Positions 14,811 through 20,475 of a stretch of 20,475 bases of DNA are shown here, piece by piece. Every line of letters starts with the position of its first letter. The stretch's first letter is position 1. Position numbers and translations under genes: made by a program. The notes beneath the pieces were generated by a model. It ran no database searches. It saw nothing but the letters and a program-made list of their open reading frames with translations, and had not been told where the DNA came from. This DNA comes from Phyllobacteriaceae bacterium UBA1059 (GTDB taxonomy: Bacteria; Pseudomonadota; Alphaproteobacteria; Rhizobiales; Rhizobiaceae). The stretch spans positions 22,534-43,008 of the forward strand of contig DCDI01000021.1 in NCBI GenBank assembly GCA_002316345.1, in the 5' to 3' direction.

Positions 14811-16052
14811 TTAGAGCAGCGGTTGGATTGCTGCGCAGACGCCCTGAAGCGATTTGGCGACGTCGGCATCGGGCCGCCACAAGGCGTCCACACGCGGCTT
14901 CATGGCAGCAAGGATTTGCGGAACGCGTTCATGCGCGGCGACGACGCGACCTTTTTCGATCCCGGCCGCAACGAAGCCCATCATCTCAGGCGAGAGATAC
15001 TGGTTCTTGTTGAGGAAGGCATCGCTCGTCAAAACGCTGCGGCGCGCCGGCGGGAAGAACTGCGCCAATGCGGCCACGCCTTCCTTGTCTGTCATCTGCG
15101 CAACCAGTTCGGCGGCGAGTTCCTTGTTCGGGCTTGCCTCGAACACAACGAAGCCAGCCTGACCGATCACTGGACCTTCTTCGCCGTTCGGACCCGTCGG
15201 CAACGGCGCGACGCCCCAATCAAATCCAGCTTCCTTCATTTTCGAGGCGCGGGAGATCTGATTCACCGTCATGGCCGAATTGCCGGAGAAGTAGTCGCCC
15301 TGCGTGCCGGGCGGCACGATCGTCTTGTCCTTGAACACCATGTCGTGGATCTGCTGCACGGCTTTCACCGCGCCGGGGCTCTCCAGACCGCACTTGCCAT
15401 CTTCCCACAAATCGCCGCCATAAGCGCGAATTGGCGGAAGCAGCGCATGCGTCATGCGCGAGGCGTAACCTTCGCCGTCCTTGAATTCGAAGGCATACTT
15501 GCCGGGATTGGCTGCAACAAGTTGCTTGGAAACCTCCTGGAACTTCGTCATGTTCCACTCGCCTTTTTCGGCAATCTGTTTCGGATCTTCCAGCCCGGCC
15601 TTATCGAACATGGCCTTGTTGTAGTAGATCAGGAAAGGCGAGGTCGAGAACGGGACGCCATAGACCTGATCGCCCTTGCGCCACAGCGCCATGGCCGGAT
15701 CGGTGAAGTCGGCAATATCGTAATTTGGGAATGCCTGTAGGACCGGCGTCAGGTCCATGAGGATATTAGCCTCGATGAAGGCGGGGGCCGCATCTTCCAT
15801 CATCCAGGCGACGTCTGGGGCTTTGCCGCCGGCAACCTGGAACGAAAGCTTCTGCGTATAGTCGGCGACCGGAATGGTTTCGAACCGCACACTCACGCCG
15901 GGATGCGAAGCCTTGAAGCCATCGGCAAGTTGGTTGAGAAGTTTTAGATGCGGCTCGCTGCTCGTGTAAACAGCAACCCGTAGGTCCTGTGCCGATGCCT
16001 GCGCCGCCATCAAGACCATGGCGGATGCTGTGAGTGTAAAAATGCCCTTCAT
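14811..16052 (-). CDS. Sugar ABC transporter substrate-binding protein (SBP_bac_1, CUT1 class)
   Basis: A 413-residue periplasmic protein. Residues 1-22 form a Sec signal peptide ending ASA before QD. The mature part starts DLRVAVYTSSEPHLKLLNQ and continues with 'FKASHPGVSVRFETIPVADYTQKL', the standard opening of extracellular solute-binding family 1 proteins. 'KAPDVAWMMEDAAPAFIEANILMDLTP' and 'YYNKAMFDKAGLEDP' are also typical. The ATG at 16052 follows GGGAGGAAAC, a strong ribosome site, in keeping with high binding-protein output. It lies 53 bases after the SDR gene, and its stop lies 12 bases before the TTG of the permease. Given uxuA and an acid-sugar dehydratase nearby, the ligand is probably a uronate, aldonate or a glycoside containing one. 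Confidence 0.95.
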   Translation of the reverse strand: MKGIFTLTASAMVLMAAQASAQDLRVAVYTSSEPHLKLLNQLADGFKASHPGVSVRFETIPVADYTQKLSFQVAGGKAPDVAWMMEDAAPAFIEANILMDLTPVLQAFPNYDIADFTDPAMALWRKGDQVYGVPFSTSPFLIYYNKAMFDKAGLEDPKQIAEKGEWNMTKFQEVSKQLVAANPGKYAFEFKDGEGYASRMTHALLPPIRAYGGDLWEDGKCGLESPGAVKAVQQIHDMVFKDKTIVPPGTQGDYFSGNSAMTVNQISRASKMKEAGFDWGVAPLPTGPNGEEGPVIGQAGFVVFEASPNKELAAELVAQMTDKEGVAALAQFFPPARRSVLTSDAFLNKNQYLSPEMMGFVAAGIEKGRVVAAHERVPQILAAMKPRVDALWRPDADVAKSLQGVCAAIQPLL

Positions 16053-16105
16053 CGTTTCCTCCCGATGTGAAGACTAGGTGCTGCGCTCGCGCGCGCGGTT
16101 TTTGC

Positions 16106-16894
16106 TCAGGTCACTTCAAGCGTTTGAGCGACGGGGGCATCGCCGATCGACCAACCGCCATTGATGGGTATGTCGGCGCCAGTGACATAGGCCGCCGCGT
16201 CGCTGCACAGATAAACATAGGCGCCGACGAGGTCGGCTGGTTTGCCAGGTCGGCCGGCCGGTATCTTGGCGCTGACCGTCCTGCGGAATTGGCTGTCGGC
16301 GTATAGCTGAGCGTTCGCCTCGATCTCGATGGCGCCCGGCGAAACGACGTTCATCGTCACACCGGCAGACGCGACCTCTCGTCCGATCGCGCGAATGGTT
16401 GTGAGTTGCGCTGACTTCATGGCCGCGTACACAACCGTTTCGGCGCGTGGACGTGTCGCCATGATGCTGCCGGTGGCGACCACTCTGCCCCAGCCACGTT
16501 CTGCCATTGGCGGCACCAAACGCTGGGTCACCGTCAGCAAAGCGGCAAAGTTCGCGGCGAGGTGATCGGCGACGGTCTCTTGCGAGACTTCATTCCACGT
16601 CCCACGTCGCTCAATCGCCGCGTTCCAGATCAGGATGTCGATCTCGCCTAGCCTCAGCGCTTCTTCCGAGAACCGTGCTGCCGCATCCGTCTGGGTAAAG
16701 TCGGCTTCCAGCACAGGCACCGAACTGCCGATGCTTTGCGCAAGCGACCGAGCGCCAGCCTCATCGTTGTAATGATGCAGCACAAGAGAGGCGCCATGTT
16801 CGGCCAATCCTTGGGCCACCGCACGACCGATGCCGGAGCTCGCGCCGGTCACGAGCGCTCGCTTCCCAGCCAGCGAGAACCGGTCAGCATTCAT
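16106..16894 (-). CDS. SDR-family dehydrogenase/reductase (probable sugar-acid oxidoreductase)
   Basis: A 262-residue classical short-chain dehydrogenase. It has the cofactor motif TGASSGIG (17-24), the NAA motif (91-93), catalytic Ser143, Tyr156 and Lys160 (YAAMK), and a C-terminal 'VTGADIPINGGW' typical of the family. HHYND (about 40-44) replaces the usual acidic residue after beta-2, so the cofactor preference is uncertain. The ATG overlaps the stop of the regulator gene (16891-16894), so it is coupled to it. Beside uxuA, the obvious candidate role is interconversion of D-fructuronate and D-mannonate, which some bacteria perform with an SDR in place of UxuB. Oxidation of another sugar acid is equally possible. 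The family is certain, the substrate is inference. Confidence 0.93.
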   Translation of the reverse strand: MNADRFSLAGKRALVTGASSGIGRAVAQGLAEHGASLVLHHYNDEAGARSLAQSIGSSVPVLEADFTQTDAAARFSEEALRLGEIDILIWNAAIERRGTWNEVSQETVADHLAANFAALLTVTQRLVPPMAERGWGRVVATGSIMATRPRAETVVYAAMKSAQLTTIRAIGREVASAGVTMNVVSPGAIEIEANAQLYADSQFRRTVSAKIPAGRPGKPADLVGAYVYLCSDAAAYVTGADIPINGGWSIGDAPVAQTLEVT

Positions 16895-17637
16895 TGCTGG
16901 CCTCGCCGCTCATCTTCCGCAACCTCGACGGAGGCGATGTCGGCCGCTTCATAATGCGCGAGGATCTTCTCTTCCGCTTGAGCCGCATCGCCGGCTTCGA
17001 TCGCCTGCAAGATCGCGGCATGCCGTGCTACTGTCTTTCGCCAATCATCCTGCGTGCGTTTCGAGCGGTTCGAGAAAATTTCCGAAACCTGGCGCTGGAT
17101 CGAGCGCAGTCCCTCGATCTGGATGCGGATCATGGAATTTCCCGTCGCCATCGCCATACCGAGATGGAAACGGATATCCGCATCGGTGAACTCAGCCGGC
17201 TTTCCGACCGATGCATCAAGATCGGCCAGCGCTTCCCGCATAACGGCAAGTCCATCCTCATCGCGGCGGGTCGCTGCCAATCTGGCGACGCCGACTTCCA
17301 TGACACGCCGCATTTCGTTGGCTTCGCGCAGCGACTTGATGCTGGAGCGAACGGCATAGCCATAGATCTTGTCCATGGGCTCGCCGCTCAGCGCCTTAGC
17401 GCGCGCAACCTTGCCCTGCTGTGTCGAGACGAGCCCCGCGGATGTGAGCTGCCTCAGCGCTTCTCTCGCAATTGGACGCGAAACGCCGAACTCCCGCGCA
17501 ATCTCGCCTTCCGGCGGCAGCGCCTCACCCGGCGCAATGCTGCCTTCGAGCAGCGCCGCGGCAATCGCGTCAGATACCGTGTCGGCAAGCCTAAGCGGAC
17601 TGGCCACCTTTCCGCTGAAGATCGTGCTGCGTTTCAT
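16891..17637 (-). CDS. GntR-family transcriptional regulator, FadR subfamily (FCD domain)
   Basis: A 248-residue regulator. The winged helix-turn-helix lies at about 15-75 (PPEGEIAREFGVSRPIAREAL is the GntR core). The FCD ligand domain lies at about 100-230 and has the metal-binding pattern Asp154, His158, His206 and His228. Such proteins usually repress sugar-acid genes until a hexuronate or aldonate binds. Two starts are possible: ATG 17646 has GGAGG only one base before it, too close, while ATG 17637 has the same site 10 bases before it and is preferred. It is the first gene of the leftward unit, next to a divergent gap with a strong palindrome, so it probably controls both directions including itself. 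Confidence 0.92.
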   Translation of the reverse strand: MKRSTIFSGKVASPLRLADTVSDAIAAALLEGSIAPGEALPPEGEIAREFGVSRPIAREALRQLTSAGLVSTQQGKVARAKALSGEPMDKIYGYAVRSSIKSLREANEMRRVMEVGVARLAATRRDEDGLAVMREALADLDASVGKPAEFTDADIRFHLGMAMATGNSMIRIQIEGLRSIQRQVSEIFSNRSKRTQDDWRKTVARHAAILQAIEAGDAAQAEEKILAHYEAADIASVEVAEDERRGQQ

Positions 17638-17652
17638 CTCGTTCATGCCTCC

Positions 17653-17688
17653 AACCTAACGCCAACTTTTTAACTTGGCAACTAGGTT
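17653..17688. promoter_or_regulatory. Candidate operator: extended imperfect palindrome in the divergent gap
   Basis: The core CCAAcTTtttAAcTTGG (17662-17678) is symmetric at 6 of 8 base pairs around a central T. It is flanked by a perfect 6-bp outer pair AACCTA (17653-17658) and TAGGTT (17683-17688), offset by one base. It lies 15 bases upstream of the leftward regulator start and about 60 bases before the rightward gene, the expected place for a GntR/FadR operator acting on both units. The symmetry is seen; binding is inferred. Confidence 0.55.
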
Positions 17689-17704
17689 TGTTTGTTGATA
17701 GGTT
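17675..17704 (+). promoter_or_regulatory. Possible promoter for the rightward dehydratase operon
   Basis: TTGGCA (17675-17680) and TAGGTT (17699-17704) are spaced 18 bases apart and loosely resemble sigma-70 -35 and -10 boxes of Alphaproteobacteria. The -35 candidate lies inside the palindrome, so a bound repressor would block it. The -10 is poor, so confidence is low. Confidence 0.3.
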
Positions 17705-17747
17705 TCTACGTGACCTCGAACTTAGCAGGGTATTGAAAGCCACGGGC

Positions 17748-18875
17748 ATGACTTCCGAGCCGATCGAGATTGTCGATGTCATCGCGCATCCGCTTCAGCA
17801 AAGCCTCCCGATCCCGACGGTCACCTCGTGGGGCACTTACACGACTGTTGGAATGGTGCTCGTCGAGGTGCGAACACGCGACGGCTTGGTTGGCGTTGGT
17901 GAAACGCTGGGACGCTTCGCGCCGAAGGCCTATGCCGAGCTCATTCACTCGGCTCTGCGCCCTCGCCTGATTGGCCAAGATGCTCGCAATATTGCCGCGC
18001 TTTGGGCCAGCATGCGTCGCGCTTTGTCCGGCCGTTCGGGTGGAATGCTGATCGAAGCGATCGCAGGCGTCGACATCGCTCTGTGGGATATTGCCGGCAA
18101 GGCCGCGGGCCAACCGATCTCCAAGCTGCTCGGTGGAATGGGGCGCGAGCAGATCGACGTTTACGCCGCGGCGGTGAATTGGGGATCGGACGAACAGGCC
18201 GACCGCGAACTCCAGCGCTACCTGGACGAAGGCTTCACAAATATCAAAGTCAAACTGGCCAATCCAGTGCCTGAGGCGTGCAAACGCGTGGAGCGGATGC
18301 GCCAGCGAGTGGGCGACCAGATCGGTCTGTGTGTCGATGCCAACTGGGCTTATGAGCTCGACGAGGCGCTCGAGATCGGTCGCGCTTTGTCGGACAATGG
18401 CTACTTCTGGTTTGAGGAACCGCTCGCGCCGGAAAACGAGCAAGGCTACGAGGAACTGCGCAAGCGCTGTTCTGTGCCGCTCGCTGCCGGTGAAAGCAAC
18501 TACACGCTTGATCAGGCAACGCGGCTTCTGTCCTCGCGCACCCTTTCGATCCTGCAGCCCGACATTGCCCGTTCAGGCGGTTTCACCGAAACCCGCCGGA
18601 TGGCAGATTACGCAGCCGCGCATGGCGTGGCCTACGCCCCGCATATCGGCATGTCAGGGATCATTTGCGAAACCGCGAGCGTCCATCTCGCGGCCGCGGT
18701 TCCCAACTTCAAAATTCTCGAATGCGAGTGCGATCGTAGCCCCTTCAAGACGCTTTTGGCTGATCTTGAACCAGGCTGCCTGCGTCAGAAAAACGGTGTT
18801 CTCGACGTGCCGCAAGGCCCCGGTCTGGGCATCGAAATCAACTGGGACGCCGTAAAGACCCTGAGGGCTGTATGA
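17748..18875 (+). CDS. Mandelate racemase/muconate lactonizing enzyme family protein (acid-sugar dehydratase type)
   Basis: A 375-residue enolase-superfamily enzyme with an N-terminal capping domain and a C-terminal barrel. The active site follows the mandelate racemase pattern: Lys167-x-Lys169, metal ligands Asp197, Glu223 and Glu249, the Asp272/His299 dyad, and a Glu near 325. These lie two or three residues from the known positions in Pseudomonas putida mandelate racemase (Lys166, Asp195, Glu221, Glu247, Asp270, His297). Most relatives in sugar loci abstract the proton next to a carboxylate and dehydrate an aldonate or aldarate to a 2-keto-3-deoxy acid. The frame can open at TTG 17688, but ATG 17748 gives the usual N-terminus (IEIVDVIAHPL). 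Its ribosome site is weak. It heads the rightward operon. The exact substrate, and dehydratase versus epimerase, cannot be settled here. Confidence 0.92.
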   Translation: MTSEPIEIVDVIAHPLQQSLPIPTVTSWGTYTTVGMVLVEVRTRDGLVGVGETLGRFAPKAYAELIHSALRPRLIGQDARNIAALWASMRRALSGRSGGMLIEAIAGVDIALWDIAGKAAGQPISKLLGGMGREQIDVYAAAVNWGSDEQADRELQRYLDEGFTNIKVKLANPVPEACKRVERMRQRVGDQIGLCVDANWAYELDEALEIGRALSDNGYFWFEEPLAPENEQGYEELRKRCSVPLAAGESNYTLDQATRLLSSRTLSILQPDIARSGGFTETRRMADYAAAHGVAYAPHIGMSGIICETASVHLAAAVPNFKILECECDRSPFKTLLADLEPGCLRQKNGVLDVPQGPGLGIEINWDAVKTLRAV

Positions 18876-18876
18876 C

Positions 18877-19779
18877 ATGAATGAACAAACCAACACGAGC
18901 TTGGCGCATGACCTGCGTCTGGCCCTTTTGCGATCCGATCCCGCAATCAGCCACTTTGATCCCTTTCCACGCATCATCGCGCAGGACAGCTTTGCAAACG
19001 GCCATTGCGGTTGGTCGCAGCTGGTCGGCAACTACGAAGGCGATCTTGATACGATGCTGCCGGGCTATGCGCAGCACAGCAGCGCCATGCTGTCCACGCT
19101 GTCGCATTGGGATGCTGGCTCGCATGGCGGCATGAACTCATCCTATGCGCTGAAGATCGCCACCAAGCCAGTCGCCGGCTCGCGCAATGTCGCGATCAAG
19201 CGGCACACGTTCCGCAAGCGCGGTCCGATCCGTTTGGAAGCGTATGTGACCTTCAAGCCGGAAGCCAACGAGTTGAAACTGTCCGAAACGGACGTTCGAT
19301 CTTTCGGCTTCCTGTTCGATCTCCAGGGCGGCGATCAGGATGGCGATGCGCTACGTGTGATGCCGCATCTGCGCTTCCTCAATGCCGAGAACGGCGTTCA
19401 TACGCAGAAATGGCAGTTCAAGCAGCGAACCAGCGACATCAAGCCAATGGGCGCCGAGGACAAGATCGTCAGCCACGACCACCTCAACCCCAATGACTGG
19501 CAGGACCTGCCGGGCGGCGGGCAGCGTCTTTGCTACAACGAAATTCCGACAAAGGTGAATTGGACCTATCTCTGCTTCGACTTCGATCTGGAAACGATGA
19601 AGGCGACCGGCTTCCGCTGCAACGACCGCGTGTTCGACATAAGTGGGTTCGAGAGCATCAAGATCCCCGCCATGAAGAACCTCTGGTGCATGCTCAACAT
19701 ATGCCTGTTTGCCGAAACCGACACAAACAAGCGCGCCTTTCTTTATGTCGACTCCGTTTGTCTTTCGGGAGACTTCTGA
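18877..19779 (+). CDS. Uncharacterised 300-residue protein, probably beta-rich, in the acid-sugar dehydratase operon
   Basis: I do not recognise an established functional family. The protein has no signal peptide or membrane segment, so it is probably cytoplasmic. Visible features are an N-terminal 'FANGHCGWSQLVGNYEGD' segment (about 46-63), aromatic-rich strands such as VNWTYLCFDFDLETM (about 228-242), and 'FLYVDSVCLSGDF' at the C-terminus. Alternating hydrophobic and polar strands with Gly/Asp turns suggest a beta-sandwich (jelly-roll) fold like those of carbohydrate-binding or polysaccharide-lyase-like proteins; this is inference. It starts one base after the dehydratase stop and ends in a TGATG overlap with the next gene, so its synthesis is tied to the dehydratase. 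A sugar-binding, epimerase-like or lyase-like role on the pathway intermediate is possible but unproven. Coding quality and codon use match its neighbours. Confidence 0.85.
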   Translation: MNEQTNTSLAHDLRLALLRSDPAISHFDPFPRIIAQDSFANGHCGWSQLVGNYEGDLDTMLPGYAQHSSAMLSTLSHWDAGSHGGMNSSYALKIATKPVAGSRNVAIKRHTFRKRGPIRLEAYVTFKPEANELKLSETDVRSFGFLFDLQGGDQDGDALRVMPHLRFLNAENGVHTQKWQFKQRTSDIKPMGAEDKIVSHDHLNPNDWQDLPGGGQRLCYNEIPTKVNWTYLCFDFDLETMKATGFRCNDRVFDISGFESIKIPAMKNLWCMLNICLFAETDTNKRAFLYVDSVCLSGDF

Positions 19780-20114
19780 TGCTGCCGGAAAACATCACCG
19801 CCGTCGTCACTCGCAACGACACATGGACCGGCGTGGCGGCAAGCGAGCCTTACGAGGCGGGATGGGCCAAAGAAGCGGTCTTCTTCGTCCGCGCCCTGAA
19901 GCAGCCCGTCGGAATGCCCACAAAAGCCTTTGTCGATATGTCTCCCGACGGCATCCGCTGGGTGCCCGAAGGAACGGAGTTCACCCTGCCCTCTTCCCGC
20001 GACGGCATTTCGATCGCCCGGGTCAGCCACTTTGGCAATTGGCTGCGCGTGCGTGCGCAGTTCGATGACGGCGCCGAATGCACCGTTCTGGTCACCCTCC
20101 ACCTGAAAGCTTGA
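19779..20114 (+). CDS. Uncharacterised 111-residue protein coupled to the 300-residue unknown
   Basis: The ATG overlaps the upstream stop (TGATG at 19777-19781), and the stop lies 4 bases before the next gene. The protein shows no signal peptide, no cysteines before the last quarter and no obvious catalytic motif. It is rich in strand-like segments: AVFFVRAL (about 34-41), AFVDMSPDGIRWVPEG (about 49-64), ISIARVSHFGNWLRVRAQF (about 76-94) and a terminal CTVLVTLHLKA. This pattern fits a small all-beta domain. The longer open frame starting at 19530 is not used, since it would overlap the upstream gene in another frame. The tight spacing argues for a joint function or complex with the 300-residue protein. 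No function is proposed with confidence. Confidence 0.8.
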   Translation: MLPENITAVVTRNDTWTGVAASEPYEAGWAKEAVFFVRALKQPVGMPTKAFVDMSPDGIRWVPEGTEFTLPSSRDGISIARVSHFGNWLRVRAQFDDGAECTVLVTLHLKA

Positions 20115-20118
20115 ACCG

Positions 20119-20475
20119 ATGACACCCTATCCAACATTTGCCTCTGACGCCTTCGCCGGCAAAACCGTCCTCATCACCGGCGCCGCCAGCGGCATGGGCT
20201 TCGAAACGGCGCGGGCCTTTCTCAGCAAGGGTGCTGAAGTGGTTCTCGCCGACCGCGATGCTGAAGGTTTGGCACGGGCGAAAAGCGAGCTGTCAGGCAA
20301 GGTCCACACCGTCACCGTTGATATCGGTCAGGATGACAGCATCGACGCGATGTTCGCCTATTGCGATGCCAACCTGGCTCAGCTCGACCATGTGATCTGC
20401 TGCGCAGCAATCATCACCGCAAAGAAGATCCCCGATCAGGATTGGGCGCATTGGGAGCGCGTGATGTCGGTGAAC
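20119..20475 (+). CDS. SDR-family oxidoreductase, 5' part (runs off the window)
   Basis: The first 119 codons of a short-chain dehydrogenase are present and open to the window's end. The cofactor motif TGAASGMG lies at about 20-27, and VVLADRDAEGL near 41-51 places an Asp after beta-2, favouring NAD(H). The usual NNAG motif is replaced by CCAA in 'VICCAAI' (about 94-100), a notable change. The catalytic Ser, Tyr and Lys lie beyond the window. The gene starts 4 bases after the preceding stop, so it is the fourth gene of the rightward operon. It probably oxidises or reduces a sugar-acid intermediate linked to the dehydratase; this is inference. Confidence 0.88.
   Translation, partial: MTPYPTFASDAFAGKTVLITGAASGMGFETARAFLSKGAEVVLADRDAEGLARAKSELSGKVHTVTVDIGQDDSIDAMFAYCDANLAQLDHVICCAAIITAKKIPDQDWAHWERVMSVN

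Noticed and set aside
14823..15740. 305-codon open frame on the plus strand
   Set aside because: It is antisense to the sugar-binding protein gene, which has a signal peptide and strong ribosome site.
16073..16079. ACTAGGT heptamer upstream of the sugar-binding protein gene, also present at 17681-17687 in the candidate operator
   Set aside because: A single shared heptamer without the rest of the palindrome is too little to call a second operator, although its position would suit one.
16088..16097. Alternating CG tract (five CG units) between the SDR and the sugar-binding protein gene
   Set aside because: Short alternating tracts are expected in high-GC DNA; no clear terminator or other function can be supported.
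1..20475. Search for CRISPR arrays, tRNA/rRNA genes, transposases, integrase sites or phage genes
   Set aside because: No regularly spaced repeats, cloverleaf-like segments, terminal inverted repeats or mobile-element proteins were seen by reading the sequence.

Overview
The window is high-GC, densely packed DNA with short intergenic gaps, many ATGA/TGATG overlaps and some TTG starts. It has at least three different ABC uptake components and a style of catabolic operon typical of Rhizobiales-type Alphaproteobacteria (Mesorhizobium and relatives). The taxonomic guess is inference from gene content and codon use. No rRNA, tRNA, CRISPR array, insertion sequence or phage gene was seen, and no gap between genes exceeds about 165 bases.

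Left half (1-10564, all + strand). The tail of a probable CaiB/BaiF CoA-transferase is translationally coupled to an enoyl-CoA hydratase/isomerase. A 164-base gap follows, then a block that looks like one operon. It contains a type-1 (branched-chain amino acid/amide class) periplasmic binding protein, a peptide/nickel-class (SBP_bac_5) binding protein with a twin-arginine-like leader, a cytoplasmic M20 amidohydrolase, two Dpp-type permeases, a fused DppD-DppF ATPase, and a 663-residue redox protein. The redox protein combines two PNPOx-like segments with a flavin reductase domain and a plant-type [2Fe-2S] ferredoxin. Both binding-protein genes are followed at once by strong inverted repeats, probably mRNA-stabilising or attenuating hairpins that keep binding-protein output above that of the rest. 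A reasonable reading is uptake of a peptide-like or N-acyl/amide compound, hydrolysis in the cytoplasm, and redox and CoA-thioester processing of the released acid.

Right half (10706-20475). A divergent sugar-acid locus is centred on a 100-base regulatory gap at about 17647-17747. Leftward run a GntR/FadR-type regulator, an SDR dehydrogenase, a complete CUT1 sugar ABC transporter (binding protein, two permeases, MalK-like ATPase) and D-mannonate dehydratase (uxuA). Rightward run a mandelate-racemase-subgroup acid-sugar dehydratase, two tightly coupled proteins of unknown function (300 and 111 residues), and the start of a second SDR that runs off the window. The divergent gap holds an extended imperfect palindrome that is a good candidate operator for the regulator. 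The locus pairs two unrelated dehydratases (UxuA and MR/MLE) and two SDRs with a sugar transporter, which suggests catabolism of a hexuronate, aldonate or an unusual derivative. The uronate isomerase, KDG kinase and KDPG aldolase that would complete a standard glucuronate route are not in the window.

The most novel material is the uncharacterised pair at 18877-20114 embedded in the sugar-acid operon, followed by the tandem PNPOx-FNR-ferredoxin fusion at the end of the peptide-type transporter operon.
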